Positions 27,239 to 34,924 of a stretch of DNA of 34,924 nucleotides are shown piece after piece (position 1 is the first letter of the stretch; each line of letters opens with the position of its first letter). Below the pieces are notes generated by a model that saw only the letters and a program-made list of their open reading frames with translations, did no database searches and was not told where the DNA came from. Source of the stretch: Streptococcus hillyeri (lineage in GTDB: Bacteria; Bacillota; Bacilli; Lactobacillales; Streptococcaceae); contig NZ_RCVM01000019.1 in the NCBI RefSeq assembly GCF_003686955.1, positions 1-34,924 of the forward strand. Reading direction: 5' to 3'. The position numbers were made by a program, and so were the translations under genes.

Positions 27239-27256
27239 CTGTACCAATCGGTACAG
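27239..27256. promoter_or_regulatory. Palindromic operator upstream of gapN
   Basis: Perfect 7-bp inverted repeat CTGTACC / GGTACAG with a 4-base centre, about 40 bases upstream of the gapN -10 element. The symmetry and size are typical of a dimeric repressor or activator site. The regulator is unknown. Confidence 0.5.
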
Positions 27257-27312
27257 GGTATACTGTCATTCTAGCACTCTTAGTTTTATTGTCAAAAATT
27301 TGCTACGGCAAT

Positions 27313-27996
27313 TTAGAAAGTTTTCATAAAATAATTATTTTTAGCAGAAAAGAATTGCAACATGACACTGACTAATTTAACCAGTAAAATCATGACTGCA
27401 CTCACTAAAACGTAATTAAACGGAATATTTGTCGTATGAATCAACGGCGTATCTGCCAAGAATCCGTAATTAGCTAAGGTATGATAATTGACAATGACCA
27501 AGGCAAGATTTAAGCCAAGAGTTATACTGATAATCTGTCGCCAACTAAGTTCGTGCTCTGCTTTTTCAAAAAGATAGGCCAACGACAAAATTAATAGAGA
27601 ATAATGTCCAACGAAAAAGAAAGTATTCGTCACATGGACAAGTGGATAGGGATAAAAGGCAGGGACAGCAACTGCCAAAACGGCACCAACGACGCCAAGT
27701 AAAGCAAAGTAATGCTTAAAGATATTCCTATTTGGAAGTAATAAGATGGTAAACATCCCTATGCGACAATGATAAAGAGGCAGTGCTTCATGTAAGGGAA
27801 AGCCAATTCGTACATACCACAAATACACCAAAAGCATCATGAGGGCTAGTACACTTCTCACAACAATGATAAATCGACGAGAATTTCTATAGCGATACCC
27901 CAAATAAAAGCAAAGCGGAAGACCTAATAGACTCAGTAGGGTGCCAAACAGTGGCAAAGTCAAAACTCTGGTCGGTACGGTACTGAAAAAATCCAA
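27313..27996 (-). CDS. TIGR02206/YwaF-like integral membrane protein
   Basis: 227-residue protein with about six or seven hydrophobic segments across its length (for example LPLFGTLLSLLGLPLCFYLG, VRSVLALMMLLVYLW, VVGAVLAVAVPAF, LALVIVNYHTLANYG). The features ALPLYHCRIGMF, FFVGHYSLL and NYHTLANYGFL resemble the TIGR02206 family (YwaF), whose function is unknown. The best start is TTG at 27996: GGAGGG lies eight bases upstream, at the very end of murF, and the gap to the murF stop is one base. It is therefore probably translated together with murF, which links it loosely to envelope synthesis. Confidence 0.65.
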   Translation of the reverse strand: MDFFSTVPTRVLTLPLFGTLLSLLGLPLCFYLGYRYRNSRRFIIVVRSVLALMMLLVYLWYVRIGFPLHEALPLYHCRIGMFTILLLPNRNIFKHYFALLGVVGAVLAVAVPAFYPYPLVHVTNTFFFVGHYSLLILSLAYLFEKAEHELSWRQIISITLGLNLALVIVNYHTLANYGFLADTPLIHTTNIPFNYVLVSAVMILLVKLVSVMLQFFSAKNNYFMKTF

Positions 27997-27997
27997 A

Positions 27998-29362
27998 TTA
28001 CACGCCCTCCAATACTTGAACAACTTGACTTAACTGCATCGAATTGGAACCCTTGAGCAGAATTTGATCATTAGGTTGCAACAGTTCAGTAATCTTAGTA
28101 ACCATCAGGTCAAACTGGTTTTCTTCTGCTGTTTTCTTAAAATAATAAACATGACCAATTGGAAACATTTGACTAGCTAATTGCGCTAATTCTGCAATAT
28201 CTTCTCCGTAGAAAATGACAGTGTCAATGATTTCAGGATTTAGGCTCATCACCATTTGATTATGGAGAGTAACAGACTGTTCACCCAATTCTTTCATATC
28301 AGCAAGTACAGCTAGTTTTTTTCCATTTGGATTTGCAGGAATGCTTGAGAAGGTTTCTAAAATCAAACGCATTGCAGTTGGATTAGCGTTGTAGACATCG
28401 GATAAAATATCTGCGCCATTGGCAGCTTTTTTCCACTCGGTACGGTTGCGTGTCAAGTTAAGCTGTGATAGGGCTAAGATGATATTTTCTTCGGTAACGC
28501 CTAAAAGTTTTCCGACATAAGCTGCAACCATCGCATTTGTAGCGTTATATTTTCCTGGTACTGGAAGGGTAATAGCCGAGCTCATAAAATTAGTCTCAAA
28601 GGTTAAACTTTCTTTTTCTTCTACCAAATTCAAGACCTTAAGCTCTGCCTTGTCCCCAAAACGGTGAATAGTTAAGCCATCAGGTAGGTAGGCATCTACA
28701 ATGGTATCTTCTGGTAATAATAAGGTAGCACCGCTTGGCATACCATCTGCCAGCTGCATCTTGCCTTCCGCAATTTTCTCACGCGTGCCAAAGAACTCTA
28801 GGTGAGCCTCACCTATCAAAGTCACAACGCCAATGCTTGGTTTGGCTAACTCAGATAAGAGTTTGATATCGCCAAGGTGATCTTGCCCCATCTCTAAAAC
28901 AATTTTCTCAGTGTCTTCTGGCATATGAAGAACTGTATAGGGCAAGCCAATTTCATTATTATAGTTGCCCTGTGTCTTATAAGTTTTATAAGTTGTTGCT
29001 AGGATATCATGAATCATATCTTTTGTTGTTGTTTTCCCATTTGATCCCGTCACAGCAACCACTTCAACCTGCATTTTATCAAGATAATACGCTGCTAATA
29101 CTTGGAAAGCTTTCAAACAATCTTCAACTAAAATATGAGGGAAAGTCACTTCTTTTTCTGAAAAAGTAGCACTCGCTCCATTCTCAAAAGCCTTTTCCAT
29201 AAAGTCATGACCATCTCTTTCTCCCTTGAGTGGCAAGAAAATATCCCCTTCTGCAATCAAGCGACTGTCAAACTCAATCTTCTTGAGCTTAACATCGTCA
29301 TAAACGGTCACGTCATTTTTTGCTCCGACAAGGCGAGCAATCTCGTGTAAGGTTAATTTCAT
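27998..29362 (-). CDS. murF: UDP-MurNAc-tripeptide:D-Ala-D-Ala ligase
   Basis: 454-residue Mur ligase that joins D-alanyl-D-alanine to the UDP-muramyl tripeptide, the last cytoplasmic step of the peptide stem. The ATP loop VAVTGSNGKTTTKDMI is near residue 110; VLEMGQDHLGDIKLL, HLEFFGTREKIAEGK and LSDVYNANPTAMRLIL are typical of MurF. The start at 29362 has AAAGGA upstream; the frame to 29422 runs into the ddl terminator. Downstream of ddl, which makes its dipeptide substrate, as usual in streptococci. Confidence 0.95.
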   Translation of the reverse strand: MKLTLHEIARLVGAKNDVTVYDDVKLKKIEFDSRLIAEGDIFLPLKGERDGHDFMEKAFENGASATFSEKEVTFPHILVEDCLKAFQVLAAYYLDKMQVEVVAVTGSNGKTTTKDMIHDILATTYKTYKTQGNYNNEIGLPYTVLHMPEDTEKIVLEMGQDHLGDIKLLSELAKPSIGVVTLIGEAHLEFFGTREKIAEGKMQLADGMPSGATLLLPEDTIVDAYLPDGLTIHRFGDKAELKVLNLVEEKESLTFETNFMSSAITLPVPGKYNATNAMVAAYVGKLLGVTEENIILALSQLNLTRNRTEWKKAANGADILSDVYNANPTAMRLILETFSSIPANPNGKKLAVLADMKELGEQSVTLHNQMVMSLNPEIIDTVIFYGEDIAELAQLASQMFPIGHVYYFKKTAEENQFDLMVTKITELLQPNDQILLKGSNSMQLSQVVQVLEGV

Positions 29363-29420
29363 CGTTATCCTTTCATAAACTATCGTGTTTTCAAACAATC
29401 TCCTAATGTTTTTACCTATC

Positions 29421-29446
29421 AAAAAAAAGAGCCTAAGCTCCCTTAT
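29421..29446 (-). terminator. Terminator/attenuator between ddl and murF
   Basis: On the minus strand GGGAGC-TTAG-GCTCTT (with G-U pairs) is followed by a run of eight T. Located 11-37 bases past the ddl stop; it may reduce read-through into murF. Confidence 0.7.
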
Positions 29447-29457
29447 TATATCATATT

Positions 29458-30504
29458 TTAAATCAAATGACTTTCTCGCTTGTCAAACATCTCTTTGGCT
29501 AGACGAACGAGTTCTTCTATTAGGTCAGAATACTTCAATCCCATGTTATCCCAAAGAAGTGGGTACATTGACCATTGCGTGAAACCTGGCATGGTATTAA
29601 GTTCATTGAGGTAGATTGAACCATCTTCTGTTAGAAAGAAATCACATCGTGATAAGCCACATCCACCAATAGCTCTAAAGGCTTTAGCAGCGTAGTCACG
29701 CATCTGGTTCATGACTTCTGCTGGGATCTCTGCTGGGATAGCCATGGTAATCTTATTATCAATATATTTGGCTTGGTAATCATAAAAAGCGACATTTTTA
29801 ACCACCTCTCCAGCTTCAGTTGTCTTGACATCGGCATTTCCTAGAAGTCCAACTTCAATTTCACGCGCAACGACTCCCTGCTCGATAAGGATACGGCTGT
29901 CATATTTTAGGGCTAGGGAAATAGCAGAGCGAAGACTAGCTTCATCTTCTGCCTTGCTGATTCCTACAGACGACCCCATATTAGCCGGCTTGACAAAAAT
30001 AGGAAAGGTCAATTTAGCTAAAGTATCCGAAATAGCTTTTTCTAAATCCTCACCTTCAATAAATACCGTATAAGCCACCTGAGGAACCCCCGCAGACTCA
30101 AGAACACGTTTGGTTGTGATTTTATCCATCGCAACACTTGATGACAAAATATTAGTCCCTACATAAGGCATTCTCAAAACCTCAAGGAAACCTTGGATGG
30201 CACCATCTTCTCCCATCGGACCGTGAAGGACTGGGAAAACAACCGCACCTTCTTCGTAAATATCACTTGGACGAATTTCTTGATCATCCGCAATGGTGTC
30301 ATTAGTCATCAACTTTTCATCAGCATTAGGTGTTTCAGAAAATTCCTGTGTTTTAATGAAACGTCCTGTTTGTGTGATGAAATAAGTTTTCACAAAGAAC
30401 TTCTCGTAATTAATCGCACGCATGACGCTTTCTGCTGAAAGAACTGACACTTCACGCTCCGCAGAACGTCCACCATAAAGTAAAATTAGAGTTTCTTTAG
30501 ACAT
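29458..30504 (-). CDS. ddl: D-alanine--D-alanine ligase
   Basis: 348-residue ATP-grasp enzyme that makes the D-Ala-D-Ala dipeptide in the cytoplasm. Motifs: [20 protein letters not shown] at the N-terminus, [18 protein letters not shown] near residue 95, [14 protein letters not shown] near 175, and the C-terminal [20 protein letters not shown] with the metal ligands, followed by [10 protein letters not shown]. Length matches streptococcal Ddl. Own promoter at 30538-30566. Divergent from trkA. Confidence 0.95.
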   Translation of the reverse strand: MSKETLILLYGGRSAEREVSVLSAESVMRAINYEKFFVKTYFITQTGRFIKTQEFSETPNADEKLMTNDTIADDQEIRPSDIYEEGAVVFPVLHGPMGEDGAIQGFLEVLRMPYVGTNILSSSVAMDKITTKRVLESAGVPQVAYTVFIEGEDLEKAISDTLAKLTFPIFVKPANMGSSVGISKAEDEASLRSAISLALKYDSRILIEQGVVAREIEVGLLGNADVKTTEAGEVVKNVAFYDYQAKYIDNKITMAIPAEIPAEVMNQMRDYAAKAFRAIGGCGLSRCDFFLTEDGSIYLNELNTMPGFTQWSMYPLLWDNMGLKYSDLIEELVRLAKEMFDKRESHLI

Positions 30505-30537
30505 TTATTCTCTCTTTTCCATGTATCGTATTTTCTT

Positions 30538-30566
30538 ATTTTATCATAATTTACCTGTAAATACAA
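30538..30566 (-). promoter_or_regulatory. ddl promoter
   Basis: The minus strand reads TTGTAT, a 17-base spacer, then TAAAAT, 34 bases before the ddl start. Confidence 0.65.
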
Positions 30567-30612
30567 AGTTGATAATAAGTTGATCATAATGTAAGAAATA
30601 CTGATATTTTTC

Positions 30613-30640
30613 GTGCAATTTTCCTAAAAAGGAGTATAAT
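30613..30640 (+). promoter_or_regulatory. trkA promoter
   Basis: A consensus TATAAT at 30635-30640 with a weak -35 (GTGCAA at 30613-30618, 16-base spacer). The expected transcript would begin near 30647 and have a leader of about 60 bases. Confidence 0.6.
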
Positions 30641-30662
30641 ATATGAGATATTATAAAAGAGA

Positions 30663-30706
30663 GGTTAAACATACCATCTGACGGTATGTTTCAGGATGTT
30701 TAATCC
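30663..30706 (+). promoter_or_regulatory. trkA leader with two mutually exclusive hairpins
   Basis: Hairpin 1: AAACATACC (30667-30675) pairs perfectly with GGTATGTTT (30683-30691). Hairpin 2: GGTTAAACAT (30663-30672) can pair with ATGTTTAATCC (30696-30706, one bulged T) right up to the ATG. Both use the same AAACAT, so only one can form at a time. The presumed ribosome site AGGA (30693-30696) sits free next to hairpin 1, but in hairpin 2 it is at the edge of the enclosed loop and the start region is paired. This could be a translational switch, or hairpin 1 could be a DNA operator. Confidence 0.5.
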
Positions 30707-32065
30707 ATGAGAATTATTGTAGTTGGTGCTGGGAAAGTCGGCTCCGCTCTATGCCGCTCATTAGTTGATGAAAAGCATGATGTTACTTTAATTGAAGAAA
30801 ATGAACAAGTTCTTAAGCAAATCGTCAAACGTCACGACATGATTGGTATTGTCGGAAACGGCGCTAATTTTAAGATTTTAGAACAGGCTGAGATTAAAAA
30901 TTGTGATATTTTTGTTGCACTGACAGATAAAGATGAATTGAATATGATTGCTGCTGTCCTAGCTAAAAAAATGGGCGCTAAAGAAACCGTCGTTCGTGTC
31001 CGCAATCCTGAGTATTCGAATGCTTATTTCAAAGATAAAAACTTTCTTGATTTTTCACTGATTGTCAATCCTGAACTTTTAACTGCACGCTATATTGCCA
31101 ATAGCGTTGAATTTCCAAATGCCAAGTCCGTAGAACATTTCGTTAATGGTCGTGTCATGCTCATGGAGTTCAAAATTTCAGACGGAAGCAAGCTCTGCAA
31201 TATCCAATTAAGTCAATTTCGTAAAAAATTTGGCAATATCCTTGTTTGTGCGATTCAACGTGGGCAAGATATTATCATTCCTGACGGAGATGCGACTTTA
31301 CTGACTGGTGACATTATTTTCGTCACAGGAAATCGTGTTGAAATGATTCTTTTCCATAACTTCGTCAAATCTAAGGCAGTTCGTCGTATGCTATTAATTG
31401 GTGCCGGTAAGATTTCTTACTACTTGCTCAATATCTTCAGAAATAGCAAAGCGCATGTGAATGTTAAGATTATCGAAGTTGATGAAAAACGTGCCCGATG
31501 GTTTAGTGAGGAATTCCCTGAAGCTCACGTCGTACAGGGAGATGGAACAGCCAAAAACGTCCTCTTAGAAGAAGGAGTCGAACACTTTGATGCTGTTGCA
31601 ACTTTGACACCGATTGATGAAGAAAATATCATCACATCAATGTTTTTAGAAAAAATTGGTGTCCGTAAAAACATTACCAAAGTTAACCGTACAAGTCTGT
31701 TGGAAATTATTGACCGTGAAGAATTTTCAAGTATTGTAACGCCAAAACGTATTGCTGTTGACAATATTATGCACTTTATTCGTGGTCGTAAAAATGCTCA
31801 GGACGCTTCTAGCCTTGATGCCCTCCACCATGTTGGAGATGGACGCATTGAGACCCTCCAATTTGAAATCCGTGAAGGGAATCAAATGGTTGGAAAATCA
31901 CTGGCTGAACTTCGCTTTAAGTCAGACGTCTTGATTGCAGCAATCATCCGTAATGGCAAGCCAATCTATCCAACAGGTGATGATATTTTAGCTATTGGTG
32001 ATAAGCTCGTTGTTATTACGCTTTTGCAAAATATCACAAACTCTTTTGAGTTATTAGCGAGGTAA
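30707..32065 (+). CDS. trkA: TrkA-type potassium uptake regulatory subunit
   Basis: 452-residue cytoplasmic protein with a duplicated RCK arrangement. The first NAD-binding Rossmann motif is VVGAGKVGSAL (residues 4-14), with a DKDELNMIAA segment. An RCK_C-like region follows (about 135-220), a second Rossmann motif LIGAGKISYYLLN is near 230 with VVQGDGTAKNVLLEEG, and a second RCK_C occupies about 370-450. It gates the TrkH channel next door in response to nucleotides; in related streptococci RCK_C domains bind c-di-AMP, which is family knowledge. It is co-transcribed with trkH, only 3 bases apart. First plus-strand gene of the window. Confidence 0.93.
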   Translation: MRIIVVGAGKVGSALCRSLVDEKHDVTLIEENEQVLKQIVKRHDMIGIVGNGANFKILEQAEIKNCDIFVALTDKDELNMIAAVLAKKMGAKETVVRVRNPEYSNAYFKDKNFLDFSLIVNPELLTARYIANSVEFPNAKSVEHFVNGRVMLMEFKISDGSKLCNIQLSQFRKKFGNILVCAIQRGQDIIIPDGDATLLTGDIIFVTGNRVEMILFHNFVKSKAVRRMLLIGAGKISYYLLNIFRNSKAHVNVKIIEVDEKRARWFSEEFPEAHVVQGDGTAKNVLLEEGVEHFDAVATLTPIDEENIITSMFLEKIGVRKNITKVNRTSLLEIIDREEFSSIVTPKRIAVDNIMHFIRGRKNAQDASSLDALHHVGDGRIETLQFEIREGNQMVGKSLAELRFKSDVLIAAIIRNGKPIYPTGDDILAIGDKLVVITLLQNITNSFELLAR

Positions 32066-32068
32066 GTC

Positions 32069-33508
32069 ATGAACCGTTCTATGATCAGATTTCTCCTCGC
32101 TAAGCTGCTTCTGATAGAAGCTGCTTTACTGTTTGTCCCATTGATTGTAGCAATTATTTACCAAGAAAAGGCAAACATCTTATGGGCAATCCTGGGAACA
32201 CAGGCTATTCTACTTATCTTAGGATTGCTAGGTATTGTATCTAAGCCTAAAAATCTTCGTATCTATACTAAAGAAGGTTTGTTGATCACAGCCCTAGTCT
32301 GGATTCTTTGGTCCTTCTTTGGTGCACTTCCCTTTGTCTTTTCTGGTCAAATTCCAAATATTATTGATGCCTTCTTTGAAGTGTCCTCTGGTTTTACAAC
32401 AACAGGAGCAACTATTTTACCAGATGTTGCGGTCTTATCTCACTCCTTACTCTTTTGGCGTAGCTTTACCCATTTAATCGGTGGTATGGGGGTATTGGTT
32501 TTTGCGCTGGCTATTATGGATAATAGTAAAAATGCCCACCTTGAGGTTATGAAAGCCGAAGTCCCTGGACCGGTATTTGGTAAAGTTGTTGCGCGATTAA
32601 AAAATACTGCCCAAATCTTATATATTATTTATTTGGCCATGTTTGCTATCTTAACACTCATTCTCATCATTGCCGGAATGCCTGTTTACGATAGTTTAGT
32701 CACTGCGATGGGGACGGCTGGTACTGGTGGTTTTGCGGTATATAATGATTCGATTGCTCACTATAACAGTTCATTGATTACCAATATTGTATCCATCGGT
32801 ATGCTAGTTTTTGGAGTTAATTTCAATCTTTATTACCTCCTTTTAATCCGTAAATTAAAAGCATTTATCGGAGACGAAGAACTTCGTGTTTACCTTGGTG
32901 TTGTGGTATTGGCAACCGTTATGATTTTCCTAAATGTGGGCCACCTCTATCCAACGGTTCAAAAAGGGTTAGAATTATCATTCTTCCAAGTATCTTCTGT
33001 GATTACCACGACTGGTTTTGGAATAACCGATATTACTGTCTGGCCACTTTTTTCACAAGTCATTTTGCTATTATTAATGTTTATTGGCGGCTCTGCTGGG
33101 TCAACTGCTGGAGGAATCAAAGTTGCTCGAGCGATGATTATTGCCAAAATTTCACGACTTCAAGCCCTTTCAAGCCTCTATCCCAACAGAATTATGACCA
33201 TTCACATCAATCATCAGCCTCTTGATAAAGCAACACAGCATGGTGTCCTTAAATATTTGGGAATCTATGTGCTCATCATGCTAGGCTTGACCCTAAGCCT
33301 ATCTCTTGATCATGATAATATGATGGTGGTCATTAGCGCTGTAGCTTCAACGTTTAACAATATTGGGCCAATGCTAGGCACCGCAGATACCTTTGCGATT
33401 TTCAGCCCATTTTCTAAACTGCTCCTTTCCTTTGCTATGATTGCAGGACGTTTGGAAATCTACCCAATCTTACTTCTATTCATCCCAAAAACCTGGAGCA
33501 AATATTAA
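32069..33508 (+). CDS. trkH: TrkH-type potassium uptake membrane subunit
   Basis: 479-residue polytopic channel of the TrkH/KtrB superfamily. The four pore-loop regions show the family signature: SSGFTTTGATIL (about residue 110), TAMGTAGTGGFAVYN (about 210), SSVITTTGFGITD (about 310) and ASTFNNIGPMLG (about 425), each with its selectivity glycine. It imports potassium with TrkA as the cytoplasmic regulator. The start follows the trkA stop by 3 bases; the spacer and the end of trkA supply GAGGTAAG as the ribosome site. It ends at a terminator, convergent to the hsdM remnant. Confidence 0.95.
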   Translation: MNRSMIRFLLAKLLLIEAALLFVPLIVAIIYQEKANILWAILGTQAILLILGLLGIVSKPKNLRIYTKEGLLITALVWILWSFFGALPFVFSGQIPNIIDAFFEVSSGFTTTGATILPDVAVLSHSLLFWRSFTHLIGGMGVLVFALAIMDNSKNAHLEVMKAEVPGPVFGKVVARLKNTAQILYIIYLAMFAILTLILIIAGMPVYDSLVTAMGTAGTGGFAVYNDSIAHYNSSLITNIVSIGMLVFGVNFNLYYLLLIRKLKAFIGDEELRVYLGVVVLATVMIFLNVGHLYPTVQKGLELSFFQVSSVITTTGFGITDITVWPLFSQVILLLLMFIGGSAGSTAGGIKVARAMIIAKISRLQALSSLYPNRIMTIHINHQPLDKATQHGVLKYLGIYVLIMLGLTLSLSLDHDNMMVVISAVASTFNNIGPMLGTADTFAIFSPFSKLLLSFAMIAGRLEIYPILLLFIPKTWSKY

Positions 33509-33514
33509 CCCACC

Positions 33515-33545
33515 AAACCAATTCCAAGCGGAGTTGGTTTTTTGA
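33515..33545 (+). terminator. Terminator of trkAH
   Basis: 11-bp stem AAACCAATTCC / GGAGTTGGTTT with one T-G wobble and a 4-base loop, followed by TTT, 7 bases after the trkH stop. Confidence 0.85.
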
Positions 33546-33550
33546 ATGCC

Positions 33551-33578
33551 AAAAAAACACCAGATGATGGTCTGGTGT
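33551..33578 (-). terminator. Terminator of the hsdM remnant
   Basis: 8-bp perfect stem ACACCAGA / TCTGGTGT with a 6-base loop; on the minus strand it is followed by seven T. It ends transcripts coming from hsdM, showing that no hsdS follows in the same unit. Confidence 0.85.
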
Positions 33579-33585
33579 CACATGT

Positions 33586-34800
33586 CTATAAGGTCAAATC
33601 CTTCAAAAAGGCGTCTAATTCAGCCTGCACTTCTGGTGTCGTACCTTTGAGCTGGTGAAGGAGGTCTGTCAACTGGGCTGACTTGGTCGCAATCTCTTGG
33701 TTAGTCTTGTTAATATTCGCCACAATATCCGTCAATGGTGCTACTTCTTCCTCCTCAAAGGTATCAACGTAGCGAGGGATATTGAGGTTAAAATCATTTT
33801 CTTGCAACTCTTCAAAGCTCGCCAGATGGGCGAACTTGTCCATGTCTTGACGAGACTTGTAAGCCTTTAAGATTTTCTCGATATGCTTGTCTTCCATGAG
33901 GTTCTGGTTTTTACCCTTGGTAAATTCCTTAGAAGCATCAATGAAATAAACATCACGAGTGGTTCTATCTTTTTTGAGAATAATCACCGTAGTTGGAATG
34001 CTGGTATTGAAGAAAATATTGGCTGGCAAACCAATCACAGTATCAATAGCCCCTTCTTCCAATAAATGCTGACGGATTTTCCCTTCCGCATTCCCACGGA
34101 AAAGGACGCCGTGGGGTAGGACAATGGCCATGACCCCACCATCTTGCTTGAGGTGATAGTAACCGTGCAAGAGAAAGGCAAAGTCCGCTTTTGATTTTGG
34201 CGCCAAGGCACCAAAGGCTGAGAAACGAGGGTCTTGCAAGAAACCACTGTCTGCTCCCCACTTGGCCGAGTAAGGTGGGTTCATGAGCACGCCATCAAAG
34301 TTTGTTGGCTCCTGCGTTGGCCAGTCTTCGTCTAGCGTGTCAGCATTGTGCAAATATTGATTTTCAATCGGTACACCATGCAAAATCATGTTCATGCGAG
34401 CTAGATTGTAGGTTGAGGTATTGAGCTCCTGACCAAAATAAGAAATGGTATTTGGCTCACGGCTATACCGTTTGGCATTCAACAATAGGGAACCAGAACC
34501 CATGGTCGGATCATATAGGGTAAAACCTTTCTTACTCTCACGACCAAGCAGGGCAATCTGCGTCATGAGCTTAGCCACAGGTTGGGGCGTGTAAAACTCT
34601 CCTGCTTTCTTCCCTGAGTCAGTCGCAAACTGACCAATCAGATACTCATAAGCATCCCCGAGCATGTCACCAGCATGACCTGCCACATCCAGCACTGCCA
34701 AGGCTTTCATGACCCCTGAAATGGTCTGGTTTTGTTTTTGAGGCTTATCTCCTAACTTTTTCGAGTACAAATCAATGTCCTCAAAAAGATTTTCAAAGGT
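33586..34800 (-). pseudogene. hsdM: Type I restriction-modification DNA methyltransferase subunit, 5'-truncated
   Basis: N6-adenine methyltransferase of the HsdM family. Retained: GDMLGDAYEYLIGQFATD, the AdoMet-binding YDPTMGSGSLLLNAKR, the catalytic LMNPPYSAKWG, and a coiled C-terminus ending FLKDLTL. The family likeness continues upstream of any usual start codon as FENLFEDIDLYSKKLG up to about 34797, and then stops: the preceding in-frame codons read WKLLWEI and reach a stop near 34843 with no ATG. The N-terminal helical domain of about 100-130 residues, which contacts HsdS, is missing, and the next 120 bases do not contain it. No hsdS or hsdR is visible; downstream is trkH on the other strand. 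Catalytic motifs are intact, but the protein is probably not functional. The break lies at a hairpin-bearing repeat. Confidence 0.85.
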
Positions 34801-34812
34801 AATTTCCCAAAG

Positions 34813-34845
34813 TAATTTCCACTTTAGCTTTCGAAGTGGAAATTA
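34813..34845. repeat. 12-bp hairpin at the hsdM break, related to 83-111
   Basis: Perfect inverted repeat TAATTTCCACTT / AAGTGGAAATTA with a 9-base loop, directly beside the point where hsdM homology is lost. Outside the loop it shares TTCCACTTTA and GTGGAA-TTAGT with the hairpin at 83-111. It may be the end of a mobile element or a recombination site; unidentified. Confidence 0.55.
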
Positions 34846-34912
34846 GTCTAAAACGGATTTTTATGGTGGAATTAAGTCTGAGACGTTTGTGTTAGAAATG
34901 AGTCCTTACTAT
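34836..34912. repeat. Degenerate short tandem repeats at the window end
   Basis: On the plus strand GTGGAAATTAGTCTAAAACG (34837) is repeated as GTGGAATTAAGTCTGAGACG 29 bases later (34866), and a weaker third unit (TTAGAAATGAGTCC) follows about 29 bases on. The first unit is also the right arm of the hairpin at 34813-34845. Nature unknown; the window ends before the pattern can be followed. Confidence 0.45.
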
Positions 34913-34924
34913 GACAAAATATAA

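Noticed and set aside
30663..30706. ydaO-type c-di-AMP riboswitch before trkA
   Set aside because: The leader is about 60 bases, far shorter than that class, and lacks its conserved core; only simple competing hairpins are visible.
34836..34912. CRISPR array at the right end
   Set aside because: The repeated units are degenerate, only two or three in number, with about 9-base gaps rather than 30-40 base spacers, and no cas genes are present.

Overview
The window looks like a chromosomal segment of a low-GC streptococcus. The best fit is the Streptococcus bovis/equinus complex (S. equinus, S. infantarius, S. lutetiensis, S. gallolyticus). Reasons: a streptococcal LPXTG fructanase (FruA), a Lev mannose-type PTS with its four-component regulator, non-phosphorylating GapN of exactly 475 residues, the streptococcal mevalonate operon, and an ATP-type PEP carboxykinase, which among streptococci is best known from S. 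bovis. The species call is inference from gene content.

Layout. 1-570: no gene; hairpins, a decayed repeat and the lev terminator. 571-3630 (minus): levDEFGX, a mannose/fructose-class PTS. 3785-8666 (minus): its regulatory operon, in the order HAD phosphatase, levQ, levS (kinase), levR (response regulator), levT. Two of these genes are visibly broken: levQ has an out-of-frame internal deletion and levR has an in-frame amber codon. 8772-9285: modular repeat copy A. 9349-13185 (minus): fruA, a cell-wall-anchored GH32 fructanase. The fruA and levD promoters share palindromic TGACA/TGTCA-type operators and both carry cre sites. Together these genes form a fructan-use locus: FruA releases fructose outside the cell, LevDEFG imports and phosphorylates it, and LevQRST would sense it.

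13431-19317 (minus): folC, rpsU, then the isoprenoid operon mvaK1-mvaD-mvaK2-GNAT-fni, with overlapping genes and an acetyltransferase inserted before fni. 19417-22863 (minus): M3 oligoendopeptidase and pckA, the latter with two cre-like sites upstream. 23001-23241: repeat copy B, inverted relative to copy A. 23255-25468 (minus): an RsiV-like extracytoplasmic protein and the peptidoglycan deacetylase PgdA. 25737-27164 (minus): gapN. 27313-30504 (minus): a TIGR02206-like membrane protein, murF and ddl (wall precursor synthesis). 30707-33508 (plus): trkA-trkH potassium uptake, preceded by a leader that can fold into two mutually exclusive hairpins. 33586-34800 (minus): an hsdM type I methyltransferase remnant lacking its N-terminus and with no visible hsdS or hsdR. 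The two ends of the window (83-111 and 34813-34845) carry related hairpin sequences of unknown nature.

No tRNA, rRNA, CRISPR array, prophage or transposase gene was recognised. The most notable signals are the double lesion in the Lev regulator beside an intact fructanase/PTS, the two-copy modular repeat, the trkA leader, and the end-of-window hairpins.
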